Below are positions 30,241 to 40,488 of a stretch of DNA of 64,000 nt, piece after piece (position 1 is the first letter of the stretch; every line of letters begins with the position of its first letter). The DNA is from Candidatus Mnemosynella biddleae. GTDB lineage: Archaea; Halobacteriota; Archaeoglobi; Mnemosynellales; Mnemosynellaceae. Location of the stretch: NCBI GenBank assembly GCA_002011165.2, contig MTMI02000007.1, positions 62,001-126,000 of the forward strand. The letters are read 5' to 3'. Under the pieces are notes generated by a model. The model was not told where the DNA came from and did not search any database. It saw nothing but the letters and a program-made list of their open reading frames with translations. A program made the position numbers and the translations under genes.

Positions 30241-31976
30241 ATGCCGAGGAGAAGCTTGGAAAGATGATAAGATATCTTATAAGAGCTCCTGACTGGAGTC
30301 TAAGCTTTCTTGCCATAATTATAATTTCCATTTTCGGTGGATTTGCAATGTTTAGTGAAGGAGCTACAAAAGATGCTCTGTCTGGATTTCTCATTTTTGG
30401 TCTTCCCACTATTCTCTCAGCTCTCGTCATTTTTATTTCAATTAGAGCCCTTTCCGGAGTCATCACACTTGATAGAAGTTTTCTCTTCTCTTTAGTTGCA
30501 TGCTCTATCTCCGTCTCTCTCAGCTCTCTTGGGCATTTAGTTTCTAGTATTCTTTCTGGACTCTTTGAGTGGAATTTCTATGTACTCTCTCTCGGAATTG
30601 TGGGCGGTCTCTCATTCCTCGCTTTCTTCACAACCGCTTTTCCAGGAAAGTTTCTGAAATCGGTTCTTATTTCTTCGATCTATCCTCTCTTCGGATCTAT
30701 CTCAGTTTTCGTAACTCTTGGAAATCCACCTCTTCATCTCTCCTTCAGTGTCTGGATGATCTCAATTGGAATTACTGCTCTTTTAATCCGCTATCTTGAC
30801 GCTCCCTTGAAGTCAATGGGTGTAAGTGGTTTTGAGTTCGTTTATCACTTTTTAGAACACGAAAGAAGTGGATCTTCTGGGATGGAGGAAATCTTCAGAA
30901 AGATAGGAGAAGAAGTTGTAACTCCAGTTAATATTCTCTCTTTTAAAAGTAGTGAAGAACTCGTTGGAGCTCTTATCGTTCCAAACATCCATCCAGGACC
31001 ACTTGGAGAGATTGGAGGAGGTAATTTCCCTTCTTCAATCTCTTCTTCTTTTTCATTTCCAGTTCTTGTGGCTCATGGGACCTGCAATCACGATTTCAAC
31101 CCAGTTTCGAGAGATGAAGTAAAAAAAATCGTGTTGACTGTTGAGAAAAGTATCTATAAAATTAAGTATTCCCCTTTTGCATCACTTCCTGTGAGAGTTA
31201 AAGAGGGATCTGTAAATCTTCTTGCTCAGAGGTTTGGAGATTCTGTTCTTATGGTCTGCACAACTTCACCCGAACCAACTGAAGATATTGATCTCGGAAT
31301 AGGTCTCTCAGCTTGTTACTCGGTTAAATCTCAGGGATACGAAAATGTAGCTCTAATTGATGCCCATAACTGTGGAGAGCCATACTGTAGAGAAATCTTT
31401 CCAGGGGATAAAAGAGCCCTCGAGGTCATTAGAGCTGCAGAAAAGGTGGGGAGATCTCTGAAAAAAGCTGAGATGATGAAAACAAGAATCGGAATAGCTT
31501 CGCATCCTCCTGTAGGAAGTAGGAAAGAAGGTTTTGGAGACGATGGAATAAAAGCTTTAGTCGTCGAAACTGGAGAATTCAGAACTGCTTATGTGCTGAT
31601 AGACGGTAATAACATGGTTAAAGGGTTAAGAGAGGAGATATTGAGAGAACTTCCTGTTGATGAAGCTGAGATAATGACAACGGATAATCATGTGGTGAAT
31701 ATAAAAGGTGGAGACCTCTTTGTAGGAGCAAGCGGAAAGAGGAAAAGAATTGTAGAAGCTTGCGTGAAGACGGTGGAGGAAGCAATATCTAATTTGAGGG
31801 ATGCGGAGGTTGGAATGGTAACTGAATTCGTTGAAGGTATTAGGGTTTTTGGAGTTGGAAAGTCTTCTCAGCTCTCTGTAACTGCTGCTGTAACTCTTTC
31901 GATTGGAAAAGGTCTCGTGATTTATGCTCTTCTTTCTGTAGTCTCCTTGTGTCTCTTAGCCTTTCTACTCTTTTGA
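30237..31976 (+). CDS. DUF2070 family membrane protein
   Basis: 579 residues. The N-terminal third (about residues 18-195) holds six or seven membrane helices, followed by a soluble domain with VPNIHPGPLGEIGGGNFP, VAHGTCNHDFNPVSR and DAHNCGEPYC, then a final membrane helix at the C-terminus. This is the layout of the archaea-specific DUF2070 family. His/Asp/Cys-rich motifs suggest a metal-dependent activity, but none is established. ATGA overlap with the PfkB kinase gene. Confidence 0.85.
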   Translation: MNAEEKLGKMIRYLIRAPDWSLSFLAIIIISIFGGFAMFSEGATKDALSGFLIFGLPTILSALVIFISIRALSGVITLDRSFLFSLVACSISVSLSSLGHLVSSILSGLFEWNFYVLSLGIVGGLSFLAFFTTAFPGKFLKSVLISSIYPLFGSISVFVTLGNPPLHLSFSVWMISIGITALLIRYLDAPLKSMGVSGFEFVYHFLEHERSGSSGMEEIFRKIGEEVVTPVNILSFKSSEELVGALIVPNIHPGPLGEIGGGNFPSSISSSFSFPVLVAHGTCNHDFNPVSRDEVKKIVLTVEKSIYKIKYSPFASLPVRVKEGSVNLLAQRFGDSVLMVCTTSPEPTEDIDLGIGLSACYSVKSQGYENVALIDAHNCGEPYCREIFPGDKRALEVIRAAEKVGRSLKKAEMMKTRIGIASHPPVGSRKEGFGDDGIKALVVETGEFRTAYVLIDGNNMVKGLREEILRELPVDEAEIMTTDNHVVNIKGGDLFVGASGKRKRIVEACVKTVEEAISNLRDAEVGMVTEFVEGIRVFGVGKSSQLSVTAAVTLSIGKGLVIYALLSVVSLCLLAFLLF

Positions 31977-31978
31977 CT

Positions 31979-32599
31979 TCACTTTCCAAATTTTCTCTCT
32001 CTCTTCTGATAATCTCTTATGGCCCTGAGAAAATCAATCTCTCTGAAGTTCTTCCAGTTTACTTCAGTAAAATAAAGCTCAGAATAAATGCTCTGCCATA
32101 TAAGTGCATCAGCCAGAGCCGAGCCTCCAGTTCTTATAATCAAGTCCGGTTCTTTTTTGAATACAAGATGTTTTTTCACAAGCTCTTCATCTATTTCCTC
32201 CGCTTTAATCTCTCCTCTGAGAACCTTTTTTGCCATTCTCCTAACTGCATTTATTATCTCCTCTCTTCCACTCACACCAAAGAAAATTCTAACAGTTGTA
32301 TTTCCTCCTTTTCCCTCAGTTCTCAAGGAATTTTCCTCCAAAATCTCAACTTTGAATCTCTTTTTTAATTTTTCTACAAGGTCATCTAAATTCGTTTTGC
32401 CTTTTGTATGAAAGGTAAGCTCCTTTATCCCTATTTTCTCGGCCCATTTCGAAATTTCCTTAATTTTTTCAAGCCTTTCAGGTTCGTCACCCATTATTAC
32501 AACAACATGGGTGGGTAACTTATTTTTCTCGATTCTTCTAATCAGGTTCGAGACATAAATCCTTTCAATAATTCTTTTTATCATCCCAAATAACGACAA
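31979..32599 (-). CDS. divergent cis-prenyltransferase (UppS family) lacking the DGNR motif
   Basis: 206 residues, shorter than the second homologue at 41,846-42,607 (253). The C-terminal half is well kept: PDLIIRTGGSALADALIWQS and YFTEVNWKNFREIDFLRAI. The N-terminal catalytic motif, MDGNRRFAM in the other copy, is replaced by MGDEPERLEK, and FAYGGRAEI by FFGVSGREEI. The usual catalytic Asp is therefore missing or shifted by one position. It may be a non-catalytic partner in a heteromeric enzyme, like NgBR/Nus1, or have altered chemistry. Lies next to DUF92, also tied to polyprenol metabolism. Confidence 0.82.
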   Translation of the reverse strand: MSLFGMIKRIIERIYVSNLIRRIEKNKLPTHVVVIMGDEPERLEKIKEISKWAEKIGIKELTFHTKGKTNLDDLVEKLKKRFKVEILEENSLRTEGKGGNTTVRIFFGVSGREEIINAVRRMAKKVLRGEIKAEEIDEELVKKHLVFKKEPDLIIRTGGSALADALIWQSIYSELYFTEVNWKNFREIDFLRAIRDYQKRERKFGK

Positions 32600-32633
32600 G
32601 TTTTTTCTTCTTTATATAACAAACTGTTTTGAG

Positions 32634-33839
32634 ATGCCCAGTAAATACGAAAGAATTGCAACTCTTGCAACCATCTTCTTAGCTCTCTTATTACCAATTA
32701 TCCCTTTACAAGCTCTTTTTCTTTCCTTCATCTTTCTTCTTTTTTTCTCTCTTTACATCTCGTGGAAATCTGATTTCATACTCTTTATTCTTCTCCTCTT
32801 TCTCTCAACACTTCAACTCGGTCTAGAATACTACATTCTTGGTTCATCAATATTGTTAGCTTCGCTTATTACATTGCTGAAAAATCCAAGAAGCTCTAGT
32901 TTCACAATTTTCGAACTTCTACTATCTTTTTTACTTTTATTCTCTTTCATCTCGATTTTAATCCTTCTTAAAGGAAATTATCCCAACTTTTCTTATATTC
33001 TCTTTCTATCTGTCGTCGGAGGAATGAGCTCAACTCTTCTTGATCTCATAACCCGCAAAAACAAGGAAAGTATAATCCTTCTTGGGAGTTCGATGAGCAT
33101 GTGGCTCTTTGTCTCTTTTGGTCATTCCATTGAACTTAATCATCTTCTCTTAGCTCTTGTTCTCTCTCTCGGGGTTGGATATCTTTCCTATCGTTCTGGG
33201 GCAACTGACGAGGCTGGAATGATCAGCGGAGCACTTTTAGGCATCATCGTGATTCTCTTCTCGGATCTCAGATGGTTTATTTTAATCCTTATTTTCTTCT
33301 TTGTTGCGGGAGTCTTCACAAAATACAAATACGAGGTGAAACTCTCAAGGGGGATGGCTGAGGATAGGAAAGGAAGAAGAAGTTATAATAACGTTTTTGG
33401 AAACGGAATTGTGCCAACCTCTTTAGCCATATTGTACGGCTTAACAGGAAATGAAATCTTTTCACTTGGTTTCATAGCATCTCTCTCCACCGTAACCGCA
33501 GATACATTAGGAAGTGAGATCGGAGGTCTCTCGCAAAAAGAACCGAGAATGATAACAAATTTTAGGAGAGTTCCTTATGGAACAAATGGGGCAATCTCTC
33601 CACTGGGTGAGGTTGCTACCATCTTTGGAGCCCTTATGATAGTTCTCTCAGCCTTTCTACTTGATGTCGCAAGTGGGAGGATCGCTCTAATAGCATTCAT
33701 CTCTGGAGTTCTTGGAGCTCACGTGGATAGTCTCCTTGGAGCAACACTAGAAACCAGGGGAAAAATAGGAAACTCTACCGTGAATTTTCTTGCATCACTT
33801 TCGGGAAGCATCATCTCTTTTCTCCTCTACTCCACGTAG
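32634..33839 (+). CDS. DUF92 family integral membrane protein (phytyl/polyprenyl phosphate kinase-like)
   Basis: 401 residues, about ten membrane helices. The C-terminal half contains the DUF92/VTE6 core: RKGRRSYNNVFGNGIVPTSL, TVTADTLGSEIGGLS and RRVPYGTNGAISPLGEVATI. Plant VTE6 converts phytyl phosphate to the diphosphate, so a prenol-phosphate kinase role in archaeal isoprenoid salvage is plausible. It is divergent from the odd cis-prenyltransferase, 34 bp away. Ends 13 bp inside the abce1 tail. Confidence 0.82.
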   Translation: MPSKYERIATLATIFLALLLPIIPLQALFLSFIFLLFFSLYISWKSDFILFILLLFLSTLQLGLEYYILGSSILLASLITLLKNPRSSSFTIFELLLSFLLLFSFISILILLKGNYPNFSYILFLSVVGGMSSTLLDLITRKNKESIILLGSSMSMWLFVSFGHSIELNHLLLALVLSLGVGYLSYRSGATDEAGMISGALLGIIVILFSDLRWFILILIFFFVAGVFTKYKYEVKLSRGMAEDRKGRRSYNNVFGNGIVPTSLAILYGLTGNEIFSLGFIASLSTVTADTLGSEIGGLSQKEPRMITNFRRVPYGTNGAISPLGEVATIFGALMIVLSAFLLDVASGRIALIAFISGVLGAHVDSLLGATLETRGKIGNSTVNFLASLSGSIISFLLYST

Positions 33840-35593
33840 TAGTATTCTCCTATGGATTTCTGCCATCTATCCACTTGAGAGTCGAGTTTGTTTATTCTCG
33901 GTCTCTTCGTCTCTTCGTCTCTTCTGAATGTTATTCCGAGTTCTTTGAGGAATCTGTTCATACCCTCTCTCATTGGTAGAGGTGGAGACGCCTCTCCTCT
34001 GACTCCGGGTTCTCCACTGAATATCATGAGTCTTTCTGAGAGAAGATCAATCATGTAAATATCGTGATCGACCACGAGAACACTCTTTTCAGAACTCTCT
34101 GCAAATCTCCTGAGAACTCTCGTAACTCCAATTCTCTGTTCTATATCCAGATGAGCACTAGGTTCGTCGAGCAGATATAGATCTGCATCCCTTGAGAGCG
34201 TTGCAGCAATTGCAACCCTCTGGAGCTCGCCTCCACTAAGGTCACAGAGTCTGGAGTCGAGAATATTTCTAAGCTGGAGTGGCTTAATAAACTCTGTTTC
34301 GTAATAACTCGTTCCGAATTGTGGAGTAAGAGATGAAAGAAGCATTCTCACCGTTCTCTCATCATCTTCTGCGCTGAGATATTGCGGTTTGTATGATACA
34401 TTGATCTCTCCACTCACTTCTCCATCTACAGGCTTTAAAACTCCTGCAAGAACTTTGGCGAAAGTGCTCTTACCTATCCCATTTGGTCCGAGAACTCCGA
34501 TTACCTCACCTCTCCGAATCTCTCCACTTTCTACTCTCAGCTTAAATGTTCCATAGTCTACGAGGATTTCATTAAAGGTTATTAGAATCTCTTTTTCACT
34601 CCCCTCCTGAGGTGCCCTCACTTCAAAGGTGATGGGCTCAGATCTGATTCTTACGTTCTCTTCTCGAAGATATCCGTCAAGATACTGATTTACACCATTT
34701 CTCGTGCTTTTTCCTCTTGTAATGATTCCATAAACAGAGGGTTTTCCGTATGCAATATGTACTAAATCCGCAAGGAGATCTAAAATAGCGAGGTCATGTT
34801 CCACGACAATTGAAGATCTTCCTTTCGTGTATTCTCTGATCACCGAGGTAACGTTCATTCTCTGGTATATATCGAGATATGGTGTAATTTCGTCGAAGAA
34901 GTAAAATTCCGCATCTTTCATGAGCGTTGCAGCAATTGCAACCCTCTGGAGCTCGCCTCCACTAAGATGCCTTATCTCTCTCTTCATGCAATTTTCGAGT
35001 TGAAGATCTATTGTTAAATCTTTTAAAATCCCTCTCTCATCTACTTTTTTAAGCAGTGTGACAACCTCACCGCTGTAGATTTTCGGAATTCCATCTATAT
35101 ATTGCGGTTTTACTGAAATTCTTATCCTCCCCTCCGAAACCCTTTTGAAGTAATTCTGAAGTTCTGAGCCCGAAAATCTCTTAATTATCTCATCCCATTC
35201 AAACTCTTTTTCTCCTCCAAAATTTGGTTTGAGAGCTCCAGAGAGTATTCTAATGCAGGTACTTTTACCTATTCCGTTTGGTCCGAGAATTCCTACTATT
35301 TTATCTCTCTTTGGTATGGGGAGTCCGTAAAGGGCAAATCCATTCTTTCCGTATCTGTGAACGATCCCCTTTTCTAGTTCTTCTGGGATATTTACGATGG
35401 AAATTGCATCAAAAGGACATTTGTGAACACAAATACCACATCCCGCACAGAGAATTTCAGAGATCTCTGGTTTACCTCTTTCCCCTATCACTATTGCCTC
35501 TTCTCCAGTTCTGACCTTGGGACAGAACTTTATGCAAATGTAATTGCACTTTTTTGGTTGACATTTGTCTCTATTTAGCACTGCAATCCTCAT
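33827..35593 (-). CDS. abce1: ABCE1/Rli1 ribosome recycling ATPase
   Basis: 588 residues. The N-terminal Fe-S domain has two clusters (CQPKKCNYICIKFCPKVR and CAGCGICVHKCPF). Two ABC domains follow, with Walker A GPNGIGKST in each, LSGGELQRVAIAATL signatures, and Walker B/H-loop segments (FDEITPY, LDEPSAHLD). It splits terminating ribosomes together with aRF1/Pelota. Full length and standard. Confidence 0.96.
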   Translation of the reverse strand: MRIAVLNRDKCQPKKCNYICIKFCPKVRTGEEAIVIGERGKPEISEILCAGCGICVHKCPFDAISIVNIPEELEKGIVHRYGKNGFALYGLPIPKRDKIVGILGPNGIGKSTCIRILSGALKPNFGGEKEFEWDEIIKRFSGSELQNYFKRVSEGRIRISVKPQYIDGIPKIYSGEVVTLLKKVDERGILKDLTIDLQLENCMKREIRHLSGGELQRVAIAATLMKDAEFYFFDEITPYLDIYQRMNVTSVIREYTKGRSSIVVEHDLAILDLLADLVHIAYGKPSVYGIITRGKSTRNGVNQYLDGYLREENVRIRSEPITFEVRAPQEGSEKEILITFNEILVDYGTFKLRVESGEIRRGEVIGVLGPNGIGKSTFAKVLAGVLKPVDGEVSGEINVSYKPQYLSAEDDERTVRMLLSSLTPQFGTSYYETEFIKPLQLRNILDSRLCDLSGGELQRVAIAATLSRDADLYLLDEPSAHLDIEQRIGVTRVLRRFAESSEKSVLVVDHDIYMIDLLSERLMIFSGEPGVRGEASPPLPMREGMNRFLKELGITFRRDEETKRPRINKLDSQVDRWQKSIGEYYYVE

Positions 35594-35603
35594 GAAGATC
35601 CCT

Positions 35604-36806
35604 TCACATCAGTTTTTTAGTGCTCTCATCAACGATCTTCTCGATCTCATCTTTCAATCTTCTTGGAATTTCAGGAATCTTCACCTTCATAAATCCTCTT
35701 ACTATTATTGAAGTCGCCTCCTCCTCGCTTAATCCTCGGGACATAAGGTAAAAAATCTCATCTTCTGCAATTTTTCCAACTGCAGCTTCGTGTGAGAGCT
35801 CTACTCCCTCATATCCTCCTTCTATCTCAGGAATTGTATGGATAACTCCATCTCCGAGAATAATTCCTCTACACTCCAGATGTCCTCTGCATTCTGGATT
35901 ATCTCCTATTAGATGGCCTCTTGCAATCATGTAACCTTTTTTCGAGGCAATATTTCTGGATATAATCTCTGCTCTACTTCCTTTACCTCTTAAGAAAATC
36001 CTTGATCCGAGGTCTATATAGCTCTTATTGGTTGCCATTGTAATTGTGTTAAAAATAGCGGAAGAATTCTCTCCTTCACACCATACATTCGGGTAGCTCT
36101 GGAGACTTCTCACTTCAGACATGCAGATGTAGTTATTTATGAAAGTTCCACCTCTCTCAATCTTCACCCCAGTTCGCGGACGAACATGTGAGTCTTTTGC
36201 CCAGTGATGTATCATTGTAAAGGATATCTTTGCGTTCTCCTCTACGTAGAACTCACTTATTCCCAAATGAAATCCACTGTGCGCTCCAGTTGTACATCCA
36301 GTGAGAATGTGGATTTCAGAGTCTCGTTCAGCTATGATTATGTTGTGGACGTTTTGAAGAACTCCTTCTTTGTTTATTAAAAGGCAAGTCTGAACTGGAA
36401 TATTCAGTTTCACTCCCTCTCGCACTCGGATGAAGTAACCTTCTGCTGGATGAAGAGCAGAAAAAGCAGTGTATTTGTCCGCATCGGGCTGAACAAGTTT
36501 GAAATAACGATCTTTCAGCCACTTATATTTTTTCATTGCTTCACTTAGGGGAAGAATCTCAACACCCTCTCCAAGAGACATTGAAAATAAAGCAGACTGA
36601 TCTACTTGAAAATATCCAAGAGATGATGATTTCGAGGAAACACCGACTTTTTCCACTTCTTTAGTGAAATTCTCTGGAATTTCTTCAGCAGATTCGAACT
36701 TCTCTCCTTTAAGAAATCCAAGTTCGTATTCACTAAGATCTACATCTGGACCAAATGGAGCCTTTTTGTTCAGAGCTCTTTTTGCTCTCTCTTCTATCTC
36801 AGACAT
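35604..36806 (-). CDS. sufB: SufB/SufD family Fe-S cluster scaffold
   Basis: 400 residues. The C-terminal beta-helix core includes GCTTGAHSGFHLGISEFYVE, the IHHWAKDSHVRPRTG region, and ELSHEAAVGKIAEDEIFYLM with the conserved SHEA...G motif of SufB. It forms SufBC2 with the adjacent ATPase and assembles [Fe-S] clusters. ATG 36806 is inside the sufC 3' end (13-bp overlap). No sufD is seen; a minimal sufBC pair is common in archaea. Confidence 0.93.
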   Translation of the reverse strand: MSEIEERAKRALNKKAPFGPDVDLSEYELGFLKGEKFESAEEIPENFTKEVEKVGVSSKSSSLGYFQVDQSALFSMSLGEGVEILPLSEAMKKYKWLKDRYFKLVQPDADKYTAFSALHPAEGYFIRVREGVKLNIPVQTCLLINKEGVLQNVHNIIIAERDSEIHILTGCTTGAHSGFHLGISEFYVEENAKISFTMIHHWAKDSHVRPRTGVKIERGGTFINNYICMSEVRSLQSYPNVWCEGENSSAIFNTITMATNKSYIDLGSRIFLRGKGSRAEIISRNIASKKGYMIARGHLIGDNPECRGHLECRGIILGDGVIHTIPEIEGGYEGVELSHEAAVGKIAEDEIFYLMSRGLSEEEATSIIVRGFMKVKIPEIPRRLKDEIEKIVDESTKKLM

Positions 36807-37507
36807 GATGCACACCTCGAATAACCCTCGCTTATTATGCTTGAGAGAAGCTTGTGAGGATCCCCGGAGCACGCAATTCTTCCATTCATCATCACATGTC
36901 CGAAGTCCACATCCACATATTTGAGAATGTATCCCAGATGAGTGATTATAAGTCCTGATCTTCCTCTAAGAAGCTCGTTTATTGCATTTCCCACAATTTC
37001 AATGTTTTCTACATCCACTCCCGAGTCGGGTTCGTCCATCATCGCCAATTTTGGCTTTAATAATAGCAGTTGAAGTATCTCAGACCTCTTTATCTCTCCA
37101 CCAGAAAAACCTGAATTTACATCTCTTTTAAGAAAATCTGTGGGCATCTTCAACTTTTCTAAGAGAATCCTCTCCTCTTCACCAATCCTCTCTTTTCTAG
37201 AGCATATTTTGATTATATCTTCAAGAGTAACTCCTTTGATACTTGGGGGATGCTGATAAGCCAGCCCTATTCCAAGTCTAACTCTCTCGTTCATTGCCAT
37301 CTCCGTTATATCCACACCGTTGAACTCAATCCTTCCTTGAATAATTTTATACCTTGGGAATCCCATAATCGTCATGAGAAGTGTTGATTTTCCAGATCCG
37401 TTCGGCCCGAAAAGAACGTGTTTTTCGCCATCTCCGATCGTCAGATCTATACCTTTGAGGATCTCCTTTCTTCCAACTTCCACTCTCAGGTCTTCGACGA
37501 CGAGCAA
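36794..37507 (-). CDS. sufC: SufC Fe-S assembly ABC ATPase
   Basis: 237 residues. Walker A FGPNGSGKSTLL, signature NSGFSGGEIKRSEILQL, Walker B LAMMDEPDSGVD, typical of SufC (Asp after Walker B and SGVD). The fourfold Cys near the C-terminus (CASC) is unusual but minor. First gene of sufCB. Confidence 0.94.
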   Translation of the reverse strand: MLVVEDLRVEVGRKEILKGIDLTIGDGEKHVLFGPNGSGKSTLLMTIMGFPRYKIIQGRIEFNGVDITEMAMNERVRLGIGLAYQHPPSIKGVTLEDIIKICSRKERIGEEERILLEKLKMPTDFLKRDVNSGFSGGEIKRSEILQLLLLKPKLAMMDEPDSGVDVENIEIVGNAINELLRGRSGLIITHLGYILKYVDVDFGHVMMNGRIACSGDPHKLLSSIISEGYSRCASCLR

Positions 37508-37557
37508 GTAGAATCACCAAGAAAAGATAGACGTCGGATGCCAACTTAAACTTTCTC

Positions 37558-37959
37558 TTATGGTTCCATTTCAGAGAACCACGGGCTCTTCTTCATCTCG
37601 TCTGCGTCAACACTTATCCATTCTCTTTTGTAGAATATTCCCCTCTCCCACAGAACTCTCAGATAGCACATAGTTAAAGTGTCAAAGCTGTATATTTCGT
37701 AGCAAACTCCTTTGAGAATTTCAGTTTGCTTGATACCAGAGTCGAAATTCTCTCCTTTTGATATTTCCATCTTCTGATATTCTCCGTTTTTTAATCCTCT
37801 AAGTTCTTTTTCTATAATTTCAAGTATTGCAGAGTAGAGTTCCTCGGAGGCCTCATTAGTGTTAATTGAGAAGACTCTTACCAGACCTTCTTCTTTCGTT
37901 AAGTAAGGTAGGGAGAATCTCTTTTTGATTTCTTCGAAAACTCTTTCTGGGTCGAACAT
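37558..37959 (-). CDS. hypothetical protein
   Basis: 133 residues, no family recognised. Soluble, mixed alpha/beta character, with a YEIYSFDTLTMCYLRVLWER segment and acidic ends. Located between sufC and a dolichol kinase-like gene on the same strand, separated by 50 and 21 bp, so it may be in the same transcript. Codon use resembles its neighbours. Confidence 0.6.
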   Translation of the reverse strand: MFDPERVFEEIKKRFSLPYLTKEEGLVRVFSINTNEASEELYSAILEIIEKELRGLKNGEYQKMEISKGENFDSGIKQTEILKGVCYEIYSFDTLTMCYLRVLWERGIFYKREWISVDADEMKKSPWFSEMEP

Positions 37960-37980
37960 GAAATCAGATGTGTCCTATCA

Positions 37981-38556
37981 TTAAGAAAAAATTTCCTTAA
38001 GAAGATAGGAACAAATTGCCACGCTTAATGGAACAGAGAAATTATCGTTTGGTGGTATCCCTATGAGCTCAACCAAAGCCCCGAATAAGGAGCTGAGAAT
38101 TGCGATTGGGAGAGGAAGAAAGATCAGAAGAATAAGGGTAGAAGTTAGGAAGTATGATGCGAAACCTTCAAGAGTCTTGTTCCGAAATTTCAGCTTTCCA
38201 AATCTCTCTCCGATGAGTGCTGCAGAGGCATCTCCAAAGGAGGATGAGAGGATTGAACCAATTGCGATTTCTCGAGGGAAGACAATTAGAATGATAAGGG
38301 CAGAAAGTGTTAAATATATGTGAGCACCCAGAGATCTTCGTTCACGATTTCTTGCGAGTTTTTCAAATCCGAAAATTTTTCCTTTCTTTATTCTGAAGTA
38401 TTCGAGGATGGAAAACAGAACAAGAGCAAGGAAAACAATTTTAAGTGTCTGGTACTTTCCAAGAGAATAGTAAAGAAAAGGAATGGCCAAGGCAAGAATG
38501 TGGAGTGATTTCCTCATGAGTTCAATTTTCTTCACAAGATTTATCTTTGCGGGCAC
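37981..38556 (-). CDS. dolichol/phytol kinase-like membrane protein (CTP-dependent family)
   Basis: 191 residues with about six membrane helices. LMRKSLHILALAIPFLYY at the N-terminus, SLGAHIYLTLSALI, and SSFGDASAALIGERFGKLKF with EGFASYFLTS are the SEC59/VTE5-like kinase pattern. Likely phosphorylates a polyprenol or prenol. Its presence with DUF92 and two cis-prenyltransferases in 10 kb suggests a local isoprenoid theme. Confidence 0.78.
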   Translation of the reverse strand: MPAKINLVKKIELMRKSLHILALAIPFLYYSLGKYQTLKIVFLALVLFSILEYFRIKKGKIFGFEKLARNRERRSLGAHIYLTLSALIILIVFPREIAIGSILSSSFGDASAALIGERFGKLKFRNKTLEGFASYFLTSTLILLIFLPLPIAILSSLFGALVELIGIPPNDNFSVPLSVAICSYLLKEIFS

Positions 38557-38592
38557 TAACTTTAAATATTCAGCGGAAGAGAATTGGGGAGG

Positions 38593-39189
38593 ATGAAACC
38601 CAAAGTCTCTTTCTACGATGAAAAGCGATGGAACAACTGGATATCGAAATTCAGGGAGATGAACTTGGAGAAAACTTCGGAGGAGGATCTCTCCTCATTC
38701 CTCATTAACATGATGGATGACGTAGTTGTGGCTCTTCTGAAGGTTGTAAGAAGTTTTGAGAGGGAAATCTTAGATAAAGAAGAGGCAAAGAAAATTATAA
38801 GGGAGATCGGGGAGATCATAGCAAAACCTGTGAAGATGGAAGATGAGCTGAAGGAGATGCACATTCAATCCATTCAAAATGCTCTTTTCGGAGCTCTCAC
38901 GTCTTTCGAGAAATTTATCGATAATCCAAAAGTAGAGAAAAGTATTGAGGAGCTTCTGAGAGAAGCAGTTGAAGCTGAAAAGAGAGGAGAATACGAAAGA
39001 GCTCTTGAACTTGTAAGTGAAATTGGAGTTAAGGTTTTGAGAGGCGAAAGTCTTCCTGATTCACTCCTCTCCATAGTCCCAGATGGTATGGTTATGGAGT
39101 GGCTTGACGGAATAGACTCCATAGCAGCTGCAATGACATTGGATGTAACTGTTGAAGTAGAAGATGGAGAAGAGGAGGAAGAGTTTTAG
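38593..39189 (+). CDS. DUF2150-like archaeal protein
   Basis: 198 residues, predominantly helical, strongly acidic at the C-terminus ([11 protein letters not shown]). [18 protein letters not shown] near the start and the middle helical repeats resemble the archaeal DUF2150 family as I recall it. No catalytic motif. GGGAGG is just upstream of the ATG. Converges on argG with a 4-bp stop overlap. Confidence 0.6.
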   Translation: MKPKVSFYDEKRWNNWISKFREMNLEKTSEEDLSSFLINMMDDVVVALLKVVRSFEREILDKEEAKKIIREIGEIIAKPVKMEDELKEMHIQSIQNALFGALTSFEKFIDNPKVEKSIEELLREAVEAEKRGEYERALELVSEIGVKVLRGESLPDSLLSIVPDGMVMEWLDGIDSIAAAMTLDVTVEVEDGEEEEEF

Positions 39190-40367
39190 TTAGCTTTTCT
39201 TCTTTTTTCAGCCATTATTGCTTGAAGCCCGTGGAATTTCGAGTATCCTTCTGCATCTTTCTGGTTGAGCACTTTCGTATCGAAGGAAACAAGTTCTTCA
39301 GAATAAATGGAGTAATCCGATCTTCTCGAAACCACTGTTGCAGAACCTCTATAGAGTTTGAGTGTCACCTCTCCCGTAACGTATTTTTGGGTAGAATCTA
39401 TGAAAGCGTTAAGATCCTCATAAAGAGGCTCGATGACAAGACCCTTATAAACGAGCTCGCTCCATTTCTCTTCAATTATTCTCTTAAATGCTAACTGTTC
39501 TCTCGTCAAAACGAGTTGTTCGAGATCTCTATGAGCTTTGAGAAGAATTGTTGCAGCAGGATGTTCGTAATTTTCTCTGGCTTTTAGTCCGAGGACTCGA
39601 TCTTCTATCATATCTGTCCTTCCCACTCCGTTTCTTCCTCCTATCTCGTTCAAACTTCTTATCAGCGTTATTCCATCCATCCTCTCTCCATTAAGTGAAA
39701 TCGGAATACCCTGTTCAAAACCGATTGTAACGTATTCTCCATCTCCCGCTCTTTCTGGTGAAACTGTCCACTTATAGATCTCCTCAGGCGGTTCAAACGA
39801 AGGATCTTCAAGTTTTCCACCCTCTATACTTCTGCTCCAGATATTTTCATCGACACTCCAGATCTTTTCTTTTGTTGCTTTAACGGGAATTCCTCTGGAT
39901 TTTGCATACTCGATTTCCTCCTCTCTTGTCATATTTAGATCTCTCATCGGGGCAATAACTTCAAGTCCAGTTGCTCTGAAGATGACCTCAAATCTAAGCT
40001 GATCATTTCCCTTTCCCGTGCATCCATGTGCGAGAGCATGGGCTCCCTCTTTTTTTGCAATTTCAACCGTCTTCATCGCTATGAGAGGTCTTGCAATGGC
40101 TGTTCCGAGGACATAACCTTCGTAGCATCCATTCGCTTTTATAAGAGGAAATATGTAATCTTTCACAAACTCTTCAAGAGCGTTTATTGTGTAGTGCTTA
40201 TCGCTCAAAATCTTCGCTTTTTCTTCAGCTTCCTTCAATTCTTCTTCGGGCTGTCCAACATTCACCGTGACGGTTATCACCTCGTCAAATCCGTATTTTT
40301 CTTTAAGGAGTGGAATACACACAGAGGTATCGAGACCTCCAGAGTAAGCGAGAACAACCCTCCTCAT
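39186..40367 (-). CDS. argG: argininosuccinate synthase
   Basis: 393 residues. [20 protein letters not shown] is the PP-loop, [16 protein letters not shown] and [20 protein letters not shown] are further fixed blocks. Joins citrulline and aspartate using ATP in arginine synthesis. ATG 40367 is preferred over 40409 because GAAGGTGAAGG precedes it and the family begins at this point. Confidence 0.95.
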   Translation of the reverse strand: MRRVVLAYSGGLDTSVCIPLLKEKYGFDEVITVTVNVGQPEEELKEAEEKAKILSDKHYTINALEEFVKDYIFPLIKANGCYEGYVLGTAIARPLIAMKTVEIAKKEGAHALAHGCTGKGNDQLRFEVIFRATGLEVIAPMRDLNMTREEEIEYAKSRGIPVKATKEKIWSVDENIWSRSIEGGKLEDPSFEPPEEIYKWTVSPERAGDGEYVTIGFEQGIPISLNGERMDGITLIRSLNEIGGRNGVGRTDMIEDRVLGLKARENYEHPAATILLKAHRDLEQLVLTREQLAFKRIIEEKWSELVYKGLVIEPLYEDLNAFIDSTQKYVTGEVTLKLYRGSATVVSRRSDYSIYSEELVSFDTKVLNQKDAEGYSKFHGLQAIMAEKRRKAN

Positions 40368-40488
40368 TTCCTTCACCTTCTCCCTTACCTTTTTCTTTAC
40401 CAACATCATAAAGTTTCTCTTTATTCACCTTCGGTCCCTTCTTTGGGAACTTTTTAATAAAACAACGTTAAAGTGTAATGCGAGGAGT

